64,000 nucleotides of DNA from Flavobacterium channae (GTDB lineage Bacteria > Bacteroidota > Bacteroidia > Flavobacteriales > Flavobacteriaceae). This document shows positions 16,993 to 25,126 of this stretch, one piece after another. The position numbers and the translations under genes are program-made. How positions within the stretch are numbered: the stretch's first letter is position 1; each line of letters starts with the position of its first letter. The DNA is taken from NCBI RefSeq assembly GCF_021172165.1, contig NZ_CP089096.1, positions 1,798,001 to 1,862,000 on the forward strand, written 5' to 3'. Below the pieces are notes generated by a model. It was not told where the DNA came from, searched no databases, and saw nothing but the letters and a program-made list of their open reading frames with translations.

Positions 16993-18429
16993 TTAATTCC
17001 ATCCACCACCAAGCGCTTTGTATAAATTAATTACAGTAAGCATTTGGTTTTTACGAGTTTCGATTAAATCTGTTTTTGCTTCCAAAGCATCGCGCTGAGT
17101 AAGTAAAACTTCAATGTAATCTGCTCTTGCTGATTGAAATAATTGATTTGCAATATCGATAGACTGATTTAAAGCTTCAACTTGGTTGTTTTTCAAGTTA
17201 AATGAATTCTCTAAATTTTCAATCTTAGACATTTGATTAATAACTTCTGTATAAGCTCTTAAAATTGTTTGTTCGTATTCATAAACAGCCTGAATTTGTT
17301 TAGCTGAAGCTGTTTTATACGTTGCTTTAATAGCATTTCTATTTACTAATGGCATAATTGCATCTCCAACAATAGAATACAACAACGATTCTGGAGAATT
17401 TAATAAATACTTAGGATTAAATGCTTCGTAACCTATTCCTGCTTTTAATCCAAACTGCGGATAAAAATTAGCTTTAGCAACTTTAATATTCAATTTAGCA
17501 GCTTCCAATTCTAATTGTGCTTGTTTGATATCAGGTCTGTTTTCCAATAAATCTGAAGGTAAACCTACATTTACAAATTTTGGAGTTGTAGCCATGAAAT
17601 TGCTTGCATCTCTTAAAACTGGTTGTGGAGTTCTACCCACTAAAAAGTTGATTTTATTTTCTACTTCAACAATTTCCTGTTTTAGATTGTAAATTTCACT
17701 TTGGTTTTTTTGAACTTCAGCTTCAAAACGTTTAACTGCTAAAAGTGTTGTTCTTGCTGACTCTTTTAATAATTTTACGATTTCTAAAGCATTTTTTTGA
17801 ATTTCAATATTTTGCTCTAAGTTTTTCAATTGCGCATCTAAAGCAATCAATTCGTAATATGAGTTAGCAACCTCTGCAACTAAATTAGTAACTAAATAGT
17901 TCTTCCCTTCTTGAGAAGCCATATATTCCATTACAGCAGCTTTTTTAGAATTACGAAGTTTTTTCCAAACGTCTAATTCCCAAGTACTGTATAAACCAAA
18001 TTTGTAGTTTGTTAATGGCTCAGGAAATTTTTCATCTTCTCTGATGTTTAAATTTTCTTCAACTGAACCATTTCTAGTAAACTTACCAACTTTATCTAAA
18101 TCGGCACCAGCTCCTAAACCTACGCTTGGTAAATACTCCCCTTTTCTAGCTTGAATTTCATTTTGAGCCATATTTACTTTTTGCATCAAAATATTCAACT
18201 CTTTATTATTAACTAATGTAGAATCGATTAAGCTTTGTAAATATTTATCTTCAAAAAAATCTTTCCAGCTTACTTTTCCAGAATTATCACTTTGTGTTAC
18301 TTTTTCCGAATAATTAGTTGGCAAAGTAATATTACTTTCTTGTGTAGCTACTTTTGGAATTCCACAAGAATGTAGTATTAGGATGGAACATCCTAATACT
18401 ACTGCTTTTAATAAATTATTTCTTTTCAT
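16993..18429 (-). CDS. NodT-family outer membrane efflux lipoprotein
   Basis: This 478-residue protein has a lipoprotein signal (lipobox LHSC, Cys near residue 21) and the repeated helical domains of the NodT/OprM group of TolC-like channels. These include segments such as DLLENRPDIKQAQLELEAAK and ANFYPQFGLKAG. It should be the outer-membrane duct of the RND pump encoded just upstream. I chose the ATG at 18429, which overlaps the end of the RND gene by 14 bases, over the longer frame from 18450, because the lipobox spacing is then normal. Confidence 0.92.
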   Translation of the reverse strand: MKRNNLLKAVVLGCSILILHSCGIPKVATQESNITLPTNYSEKVTQSDNSGKVSWKDFFEDKYLQSLIDSTLVNNKELNILMQKVNMAQNEIQARKGEYLPSVGLGAGADLDKVGKFTRNGSVEENLNIREDEKFPEPLTNYKFGLYSTWELDVWKKLRNSKKAAVMEYMASQEGKNYLVTNLVAEVANSYYELIALDAQLKNLEQNIEIQKNALEIVKLLKESARTTLLAVKRFEAEVQKNQSEIYNLKQEIVEVENKINFLVGRTPQPVLRDASNFMATTPKFVNVGLPSDLLENRPDIKQAQLELEAAKLNIKVAKANFYPQFGLKAGIGYEAFNPKYLLNSPESLLYSIVGDAIMPLVNRNAIKATYKTASAKQIQAVYEYEQTILRAYTEVINQMSKIENLENSFNLKNNQVEALNQSIDIANQLFQSARADYIEVLLTQRDALEAKTDLIETRKNQMLTVINLYKALGGGWN

Positions 18430-21400
18430 GTTTATCTTTATCAGAATCAATATAGTGGTAATCTTCTGTTAACGGAGTAAAGTCTTCGTTTTTAATCATT
18501 TTTCTTCCTTCAGCTAATTTGGCAAAAATGTAGTACAACCCAGGAATTAATAAAACCCCGAAAATGGTTCCGAATAACATTCCTCCAAGCGCAGCTGTAC
18601 CAATAGTTCTGTTTCCAATTGCACCAGCACCTGTTGCTTTTACTAATGGAATTAATCCGGCAATAAATGCGAATGATGTCATTAAGATTGGTCTAAAACG
18701 AACTTTTGCTCCTTCAATTGCTGCATCAAAAATTGACATTCCTTGTTGGGTTTTCTGGACAGCAAACTCAACAATTAAAACGGCATTCTTACCGAGTAAT
18801 CCTACAAGCATTACTAATCCTACTTGTGCATAAATATCATTTGCTAAACCAAATAGTTTTAACAAGAAGAATGTTCCAAAAATTCCGGCAGGTAAAGAAA
18901 GAACAACCGCAAATGGTAAAATAAAACTCTCATACTGAGCCGATAATACAAAGTAAACGAAGATTAATACGATTCCGAAAATAAGAATTGCTTCATTTCC
19001 TCTTTGAGCCTCATCAAAAGTTAATCCTTCCCAAGCTACATCATATCCATTTGGAAGTGTTTGTTTGGCTACTTCATTAATTACTTTGATTGATTCTCCT
19101 GTTGTATATCCTTTTGCAGGAACGGCTCTAATTGTTGCCGAATTGTATAAATTATAACGTGTAATCTCATTTGGTCCTTGACGTTTTTTCAAAGTCATAA
19201 ATGCAGAATACGGAACCATTTCTCCTTTATCGTTTTTTACATAGTATTGTAACAAATCATTTGGATTTCTTCTGAATGAAGGATCTGCCTGAGTATATAC
19301 CCTGAAATAATTATTAAAACGAATAAAACCTTGCTCAAATGTACTACCAATTAAGATATTTAAGTTTTCCATTGCTGTTCCAATAGAAACCCCTTTTTGC
19401 ATTGCTTTTTGGTTATCAATAATAATTTCGTATTGAGGATAATTTGCAGCATAAAAAGTAAACAATCCTGTTAACTCTTTACGTTTTCCTAAATCATCCA
19501 TGAATTGTTTATTGATTTTATCAAATGAATAATAATCGCCACTATTCGTTTTATCTAATAAACGGAAAGATAATCCTCCTGCTGCACCATATCCTGGAAC
19601 CGCTGGTGGTTCAAAATATTCAATTACAGCACCAAAGTCTTTAGTTTCTTTTTCTAATTCTTCAATAACTTCATGAACCGAATTCTTTCTTTCAGACCAT
19701 GGTTTTAAGTTGATGATACATGTACCAGCATTAGAACCCCTACCTTCCGTAAGAATTTCATAACCCGCTAACGAAGAAACCGATTGTACACCTTCTACAT
19801 GCTCAGCGATAGATTGTAATTTTCTTGAAACCGCATTGGTAGTTTCTAAAGTTGAACCTGGAGGTGTTTGAATAATGGCATAAATCATACCTTGATCTTC
19901 ACCTGGAATAAACCCTGAAGGTAATGTCTCACTCACAAAAATTGTAGAAACGGCAAATCCTCCTAATGCTAAAAATGTTACAAGTCTTCTATCAACAATC
20001 TTAGTCAGAATGTTAGTATATTTTCCTGTTAGTTTTTCAAACATTCTATTAAATGCATCAATAAACATGTTAATAGGTGTTTTCTTTCTAGGTTTACCAT
20101 GGTTATTTTTAAGAATCATTGCACATAAAACCGGAGTTAAAGTAAGTGCAACAACTCCTGAAAGTACAATAGACGAGGCCATTGTAATAGCAAACTGTCG
20201 ATAAAATACCCCAACAGGTCCCGACATAAAGGCTACTGGAATAAATACGGAAGTCATTAATAACGTAATCGCTACAACGGCTCCACCAATTTCTCCCAAT
20301 ACTCTTTGTACAGCTTTAAATGGTCCAATATGGTCTTCCTCCATCTTGAGGTGGACGGCCTCGACGACGACTATCGCATCATCTACTACGACCCCAATTG
20401 CAAGTACTAAGGCAAATAATGTAATTAAGTTGATGGTTAACCCAAACATCTTCATAAAGATAAAGGCTCCAATTAATGAAATTGGTACAGCAATAATTGG
20501 AATAAGCGTTGAACGCCAATCTCCCAAGAAAATAAATACTACGATTGCTACTAATACAAAGGCTTCACCTAAAGTATGGATTACCTTTTCAATAGAAGCG
20601 TCTAAGAAGCTCGAAACGTCATAACTAACCTCGTATTTCATTCCAGGAGGGAAAGCTCCTTTTAATTCTTCTAATTTGTGTTTAACACCTTCAATTACTT
20701 CAGATGCGTTACTACCGTATACTTGTTTTAATTGAATAGCCGCAGAAGGGTGTCCGTCTTTGTTAGAGTAAATATCGAAAAATTCACTTCCAAATTGAAC
20801 TTTTCCAATATCCTTAATCTTGATAATTTCCCCTTCAGCATTAGCTCTAACAATTATATTCTCATATTCTTCTGGTTTATTAAACCTTCCTTTGTATACC
20901 AATACATATTCTAATGACTGCGCTTTTATACCGGTAGCCTGACCTAAACGTCCTGGTCTACCAATAAGACTTTGCTCAGCCATCGCTTTCATAACTTCGT
21001 CAGTAGAAACATTATAAGCACGCATTCTATCAGGATTTAACCAAATACGCATTGCGTAATTACGGTTACCTAAGATTTGAGCAGTAGAAATCCCTTTAAT
21101 ACGTTGGATTTCAGGAATAATATTAACATTGGCATAGTTATACAAAAACTTCTCGTCAGCATGCTTATCTTCACTATATAAGTTGATGTACATCAACATA
21201 CTAGGCTGTACAACTTGTACAATAACCCCTTCAAGCTGAACAAGTTCTGGTAAAGTATTGATTACTTTGTCTACACGGTTTTTAACGTTAACAACCGCTT
21301 CATTAGGATCTGTTCCTAAATCAAATAAAATTTGGATTGTAGCTTCACCGGCACTAGTTGCATCAGAAACAATATAACGCATTCCTGGTACACCATTAAT

Positions 21401-21604
21401 TGCTCTTTCTAATGGAATTAATGACGATTTTTCTAATACTTCGGCACTTGCTCCTGGATAAGCTAATGTAATTAAAACCCTTGGAGGTGCAATTTCAGGG
21501 AATTGAGAAATTGGCAATGTTTTAATTGACAATAACCCTAAAAATATTATTATGAGCGATACAACGATCGCCATAACAGGTCGTTTGATAAAATTCTTAA
21601 ACAT
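18416..21604 (-). CDS. RND-family (HAE1/AcrB type) inner membrane efflux transporter
   Basis: This 1062-residue protein is full length for AcrB/MexB-type pumps. It starts with the usual first helix after FIKRPVMAIVVSLIIIFLG. Two periplasmic domains alternate with helix bundles, and the proton-relay segment ALVLAIGVVVDDAIVVVEAV contains the paired Asp residues. The second bundle includes GLLGKNAVLIVEFA. Such pumps expel dyes, detergents and antibiotics. It is the middle gene of a fusion-protein/pump/channel operon: the adaptor gene ends 19 bases upstream and the channel gene overlaps downstream. Confidence 0.96.
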   Translation of the reverse strand: MFKNFIKRPVMAIVVSLIIIFLGLLSIKTLPISQFPEIAPPRVLITLAYPGASAEVLEKSSLIPLERAINGVPGMRYIVSDATSAGEATIQILFDLGTDPNEAVVNVKNRVDKVINTLPELVQLEGVIVQVVQPSMLMYINLYSEDKHADEKFLYNYANVNIIPEIQRIKGISTAQILGNRNYAMRIWLNPDRMRAYNVSTDEVMKAMAEQSLIGRPGRLGQATGIKAQSLEYVLVYKGRFNKPEEYENIIVRANAEGEIIKIKDIGKVQFGSEFFDIYSNKDGHPSAAIQLKQVYGSNASEVIEGVKHKLEELKGAFPPGMKYEVSYDVSSFLDASIEKVIHTLGEAFVLVAIVVFIFLGDWRSTLIPIIAVPISLIGAFIFMKMFGLTINLITLFALVLAIGVVVDDAIVVVEAVHLKMEEDHIGPFKAVQRVLGEIGGAVVAITLLMTSVFIPVAFMSGPVGVFYRQFAITMASSIVLSGVVALTLTPVLCAMILKNNHGKPRKKTPINMFIDAFNRMFEKLTGKYTNILTKIVDRRLVTFLALGGFAVSTIFVSETLPSGFIPGEDQGMIYAIIQTPPGSTLETTNAVSRKLQSIAEHVEGVQSVSSLAGYEILTEGRGSNAGTCIINLKPWSERKNSVHEVIEELEKETKDFGAVIEYFEPPAVPGYGAAGGLSFRLLDKTNSGDYYSFDKINKQFMDDLGKRKELTGLFTFYAANYPQYEIIIDNQKAMQKGVSIGTAMENLNILIGSTFEQGFIRFNNYFRVYTQADPSFRRNPNDLLQYYVKNDKGEMVPYSAFMTLKKRQGPNEITRYNLYNSATIRAVPAKGYTTGESIKVINEVAKQTLPNGYDVAWEGLTFDEAQRGNEAILIFGIVLIFVYFVLSAQYESFILPFAVVLSLPAGIFGTFFLLKLFGLANDIYAQVGLVMLVGLLGKNAVLIVEFAVQKTQQGMSIFDAAIEGAKVRFRPILMTSFAFIAGLIPLVKATGAGAIGNRTIGTAALGGMLFGTIFGVLLIPGLYYIFAKLAEGRKMIKNEDFTPLTEDYHYIDSDKDKHEKK

Positions 21605-21623
21605 GATAGTTCTTTTTTAGAGA

Positions 21624-22712
21624 TTATTCAGCATAAAGATGTAATGAAGAAAACACTTTATTAGGTGTTTGATAGTCGACATGAATTTTTTGACCATTCT
21701 TCACTTTTCGTAATCCATCTAAAAGAATCTTATCACCTACGGTAAGTCCGCTTTTAACAATAAACAAGTATGGAATTTCTTCCTCAGAAACTGTTATTTC
21801 TCTTTGAACAACTGTATTATTTTTATCGATAACAAAAACAAACTTTTTATCTAAAACTTCAAAAGTTGCTTTTTGTGGTATTAACAATGCTTTTTTATAG
21901 TCATTTCTAACAATAATATTACCTGTTTCACCGTGTCTTAAAATTTTGTTTGGATTGTTAAATGTTGCTCTAAAAGCAATATTTCCTGTTTCATTATTAA
22001 ATTCACCTTCGATAGTTTCAACAACTCCTTCTTGGTTAAAAACAGCACCATTAGCCATTTCTAAGTTTACTTTAATCATTTCTCCTTTTGACTTCTTAGT
22101 AACATAGTTCAAGTATTCAGCCTCTGGAACATTAAAATAAACCCACATTTTACTGTTGTCAGAAAGTGTAGTTAATAAATCTCCTTCATCTAACAAACTA
22201 CCTTCTCTAGCCTCTAAATGATTCATAATTCCTGAGAAAGGAGCTCTAATATCTGTAAAACCTAAATGAGTTTGTGCCAAACTAACTTCGGCATTTGCTT
22301 TTGATAATCTAGCTTTAGCTAAAGCCAATTCGTTTTTAGAAACGACATTTTTTTCTGCTAAAGTTTTTGTATTTTGATATTCTATAAGTGCAGATTCTGC
22401 TTCTGCTTTTGATTTAGCTAATTCTGCCTCATAAACATTTGGCATAATTCTAAACATTTTTTGACCCTTTGCAACAAATTGTCCTTCGTCTACAAAAATG
22501 TTTTGTAAATAACCTCTTTCTAAAGCTCTTAATTCGATATGACGAATTGAGTGAATTTGGGCAACATATTTTCGATCAACAATTGTATCTTTTTCAAGCG
22601 GATTTGAAACTAAAAATTTTGCTTCCTCTTCCTTTACTTCTTCTTTGTGTCCACAACTAGATAATAATAAGATACTACCTAAGCTTAAAAGCATAAAAAT
22701 TCTTTTAGCCAT
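21624..22712 (-). CDS. RND efflux periplasmic adaptor (membrane fusion) lipoprotein
   Basis: This 362-residue AcrA/MexA-like adaptor has a lipoprotein signal with lipobox LLSSC (Cys20). A lipoyl-like half is at about 60-90, a helical hairpin at about 95-150, and the second lipoyl half contains GFTDIRAPFSGIMNHLEARE. Beta-barrel and membrane-proximal domains follow. It bridges the RND pump and the NodT-type channel. No clear TAnnTTTG element is seen in the 100 bases upstream; transcription may start at a weaker promoter or continue from the unknown gene at 22816-23241. Confidence 0.93.
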   Translation of the reverse strand: MAKRIFMLLSLGSILLLSSCGHKEEVKEEEAKFLVSNPLEKDTIVDRKYVAQIHSIRHIELRALERGYLQNIFVDEGQFVAKGQKMFRIMPNVYEAELAKSKAEAESALIEYQNTKTLAEKNVVSKNELALAKARLSKANAEVSLAQTHLGFTDIRAPFSGIMNHLEAREGSLLDEGDLLTTLSDNSKMWVYFNVPEAEYLNYVTKKSKGEMIKVNLEMANGAVFNQEGVVETIEGEFNNETGNIAFRATFNNPNKILRHGETGNIIVRNDYKKALLIPQKATFEVLDKKFVFVIDKNNTVVQREITVSEEEIPYLFIVKSGLTVGDKILLDGLRKVKNGQKIHVDYQTPNKVFSSLHLYAE

Positions 22713-22756
22713 TTTATTTTAATAATTTGAATTAATATTTATTTTGTAATGAATTG

Positions 22757-22791
22757 TAAAAAACACAGAATATCATTTATTGAAATTCTGT
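22757..22791 (-). terminator. Possible terminator or attenuator before the RND operon
   Basis: On the minus strand ACAGAAT-T-TCA pairs with TGA-T-ATTCTGT around an ATAAA loop and is followed by GTTTTTT. It lies between the unknown secreted-protein gene and the adaptor gene, so it could end the former or attenuate read-through into the pump operon. Confidence 0.45.
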
Positions 22792-22815
22792 AACAACCTG
22801 AAAATAAATTTTAAA

Positions 22816-23241
22816 TCAAATCCTGTAAACGCAATAGTAAATATTGAGTGGTGTAAGTGTAGATAAATATTCGATGTACTTGCAAGGCGCAAGTCTATTT
22901 TGAATAAATTGTGAATTATTTACTGAAACTTTAGTATCGAAGAAATTTGTGAAAAAATCAAAATTAGTAGTGTACTTTGAATACGTACCTTTTTCTTCTT
23001 CTAATTCATACTCGATAACTTCAATTTTCCCTTGATTGATTTCAAAATTATTCTCTGATTTTTTATAAAACAGAGGGAAATCATAATCTTGTTGAAAAAT
23101 AGAACTGTTTTCAGATAAAATAGAACTGTTTTCAGATGTAGAAAAATCAGTGTGTGAAAAATCGTTGGAATTTGCAAAAGCAATATTTCCAATAATACTA
23201 AATATTATAAAGTAAAAATATTTAAACAGATCTTTCTTCAT
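22816..23241 (-). CDS. Hypothetical secreted protein
   Basis: I do not recognise this 141-residue product. It has a signal peptide (MKKDLFKYFYFIIFSIIGNIAFA is hydrophobic and ends at an AxA-like site). An Asn/Ser-rich segment follows with a doubled SENSSI, then an acidic middle and a Cys-containing C-terminus (APCKYIEYLSTLTPLNIYYC). It precedes the RND pump operon on the same strand but a possible terminator lies between. The start at 23241 follows a TACATTTG box by seven bases; the longer frame from 23265 would cover that box. Confidence 0.6.
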   Translation of the reverse strand: MKKDLFKYFYFIIFSIIGNIAFANSNDFSHTDFSTSENSSILSENSSIFQQDYDFPLFYKKSENNFEINQGKIEVIEYELEEEKGTYSKYTTNFDFFTNFFDTKVSVNNSQFIQNRLAPCKYIEYLSTLTPLNIYYCVYRI

Positions 23242-23248
23242 TTCGGTA

Positions 23249-23256
23249 CAAATGTA
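23249..23256 (-). promoter_or_regulatory. -7 promoter element of the unknown secreted-protein gene
   Basis: The minus strand reads TACATTTG, a full match, ending seven bases before the ATG at 23241, which implies a leader of only a few bases. Confidence 0.55.
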
Positions 23257-23290
23257 TAAAAACATTTGAATTACACATCTTAAATTTTAC

Positions 23291-23899
23291 TTAAAAACTA
23301 TTATGGATTAATTCGTTCTCAAACAACAGTTTAATATTCTCATAAGAGTTCTCTAATAAAAACTTAATATCCTTCGGTTTCACCCATTCTACGCACTCTA
23401 TTCCTTCGTCAAGTTGTCCTTGTGGAATACCTTCAAATTTAGTTCGCATTTCAAACCATTGGGTAATTTTTAGCTTATAACGACCGTTTCTTTTGAAAAT
23501 ATGATACGTTCTTTGCAATTTTTCGGTAATAACTAATCCGTTTACTCCTGTTTCTTCTTCAACTTCTCGAATAGCTGTTTCTTCTATAGTTTCATTTTTT
23601 TCGGTTCCGCCTTTTGGTAAATCCCATTTTCCATTTCTGAAAATAAAAAGTACATCACCATTCTTATTAAAAACCAATCCTCCTCCCGCTTTTTCAACCG
23701 GAAGTTTTGCTCTAAGCGTCTTCATTATTAGCTTTTCATCTGGATGATATAAAAATGCTTTCTGAATTTTATTCTGAAATATTTTTACAATCAGCTTTTT
23801 AATATCAACACTTTCCAACAAAAAAAGTTTAAAATCAGTTTCTTTTTGAACCTGATTTGTTAAAAAAAGTGGCTTATCGTTCACAAAAACTTTATACAT
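23291..23899 (-). CDS. NUDIX hydrolase
   Basis: This 202-residue protein has a helical N-terminal region (1-70) and a C-terminal Nudix fold (about 70-200). The Nudix box GGTEKNETIEETAIREVEEE plus TGV begins at Gly97 and is complete, including the REVEEETG core that binds metal. Nudix enzymes cleave nucleoside diphosphates linked to another group; the substrate is not predictable. The start codon (23897-23899) lies within the TACATTTG box of the divergent pyrE gene, so the two divergent genes share their control region. Confidence 0.9.
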   Translation of the reverse strand: MYKVFVNDKPLFLTNQVQKETDFKLFLLESVDIKKLIVKIFQNKIQKAFLYHPDEKLIMKTLRAKLPVEKAGGGLVFNKNGDVLFIFRNGKWDLPKGGTEKNETIEETAIREVEEETGVNGLVITEKLQRTYHIFKRNGRYKLKITQWFEMRTKFEGIPQGQLDEGIECVEWVKPKDIKFLLENSYENIKLLFENELIHNSF

Positions 23900-23902
23900 T
23901 TG
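23895..23902 (+). promoter_or_regulatory. -7 promoter element of pyrE, overlapping the divergent Nudix start codon
   Basis: TACATTTG-CAAT-ATG: the box ends four bases before the pyrE ATG at 23907, implying a leaderless pyrE mRNA. The CAT inside the box is the Nudix ATG read on the other strand. Confidence 0.6.
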
Positions 23903-23906
23903 CAAT

Positions 23907-24554
23907 ATGATTTTTAATAACAACACAGCTCAACAAACAGCCGAATTGCTTTTACAAATAAACGCAATTAAATTAAATTCTAAAAATCCTTTTACATGGG
24001 CTTCAGGCTGGAAGTCTCCGATTTATTGTGATAACCGCATAATCCTTTCATTTCCAGCGGTTAGAAATTATGTTCGTGATGAATTTGCGAAACATATAGA
24101 GGAAAAATTTGGTAAACCAGATGTTATTGCAGGCGTTGCTACCGGAGCAATTGGAATTGGTATACTTGTTGCAGAAGCAATGGGACTTCCATTTGTATAT
24201 GTTAGACCAGAACCAAAAAAACACGGTAGACAAAATCAAGTTGAAGGTTTTTTACAAAAGGGACAAAATGTTGTAGTCGTTGAAGATTTAATTTCAACGG
24301 GTGGAAGTAGCTTATTAGCTGTTGAAGCTTTACGCAACGAAGGTGCTAATGTAAAAGGAATGGCAGCAATTTTTACGTATGGCTTTCCAGTTTCAAAAGA
24401 GCGTTTTGAAGCAGCTAATTTGGATGTTTTCACGCTAAGTAATTATGAAAATTTATTACAAAAAGCAGTAGATAAACAATATGTTTCAGAAAACGAATTA
24501 GAAACATTAAGCGCTTGGAATGCCAATCCAGCAGAATGGAACGTAGAAGTTTAA
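23907..24554 (+). CDS. pyrE: Orotate phosphoribosyltransferase
   Basis: This 215-residue enzyme converts orotate and PRPP to orotidine 5'-phosphate in pyrimidine synthesis. The PRPP-binding motif VVVVEDLISTGGS is intact, and so are the catalytic loop VRPEPKKHGRQNQVEG (with the Lys residues) and the N-terminal TWASGWKSPIYCDNR segment. It is followed 31 bases later by an SRPBCC-family gene on the same strand. Another enzyme of the same pathway, pyrD, is encoded at 56468-57487. Confidence 0.95.
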   Translation: MIFNNNTAQQTAELLLQINAIKLNSKNPFTWASGWKSPIYCDNRIILSFPAVRNYVRDEFAKHIEEKFGKPDVIAGVATGAIGIGILVAEAMGLPFVYVRPEPKKHGRQNQVEGFLQKGQNVVVVEDLISTGGSSLLAVEALRNEGANVKGMAAIFTYGFPVSKERFEAANLDVFTLSNYENLLQKAVDKQYVSENELETLSAWNANPAEWNVEV

Positions 24555-24585
24555 ACAAGAAACGATCAATAATAAACAAAAAAAT

Positions 24586-24978
24586 ATGAACTTAGAAAGT
24601 CCAAAAGTAAAAGTAGCAAAATCGGCTGAATATTTATTCAACGCTTTAAATGACGTGAAGAATTTCGAGAAATTAATGCCTGAAAACATTGCAAAGTTTG
24701 AAGTAATTGATGAAAATTGCTTTGAATTTGGTTTAAAAGGAATGCCAGAAATTAAATTGGTTAAAAAAGGTGGAACTCCAAACTCGCAAGTAGTTTTAGG
24801 AGCTGCATCTAGCAAATTACCTTTCACATTAACTGGAAATTTAAACGCAATTGACACTGACAACACTGAAGTTCAATTGGCTTTTGAAGGCGATTTTAAT
24901 CCAATGATGGCCATGATGATTAAAGGACCAATCACTAAATTCATTGAAACATTGGCTCAAAATATGGGAAAATTGTAG
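24586..24978 (+). CDS. SRPBCC-family protein
   Basis: This 130-residue protein has the size and pattern of the START/Bet v1-like (SRPBCC) hydrophobic-pocket fold. It has an N-terminal strand VKVAKSAEYLFNALNDVKNF, beta-sheet strands through the middle and a long C-terminal helix (MMIKGPITKFIETLAQNMGKL, with many Met). Such proteins bind small hydrophobic ligands; the ligand is unknown. It is probably cotranscribed with pyrE and is followed by a strong terminator. Confidence 0.8.
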   Translation: MNLESPKVKVAKSAEYLFNALNDVKNFEKLMPENIAKFEVIDENCFEFGLKGMPEIKLVKKGGTPNSQVVLGAASSKLPFTLTGNLNAIDTDNTEVQLAFEGDFNPMMAMMIKGPITKFIETLAQNMGKL

Positions 24979-24993
24979 TTTCTTAAATAAGTT

Positions 24994-25037
24994 AAAAAAA
25001 ACACGAATTGCATGTTTATGTAATTCGTGTTTTTTTA
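24994..25037 (+). terminator. Terminator after the pyrE operon
   Basis: AACACGAATTGCAT pairs with ATGTAATTCGTGTT (one G-U) around GTTT, flanked by an A run and TTTTTTT. The arms resemble the dispersed AACACGAATT repeats at 15240 and 50884. Confidence 0.85.
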
Positions 25038-25047
25038 TATTAATTCT

Positions 25048-25116
25048 TGTCATCCTGAACTTGTTTCAGGATCTTTTCTTATATTTTTGAGATGCTGAAA
25101 CAAGTTCAGCATGACA
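25048..25116. repeat. Intergenic inverted-repeat element, copy B (best preserved)
   Basis: The left arm TGTCATCCTGAACTTGTTTC continues AGGATC, and the right arm GATGCTGAAACAAGTTCAGC continues ATGACA. They pair over about 26 bases with two mismatches around a 17-base AT-rich loop. The element sits between the convergent pyrE operon and cysteine desulfurase gene. Copy A is at 12711-12776. Confidence 0.85.
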
Positions 25117-25126
25117 AAAGTTTTAT

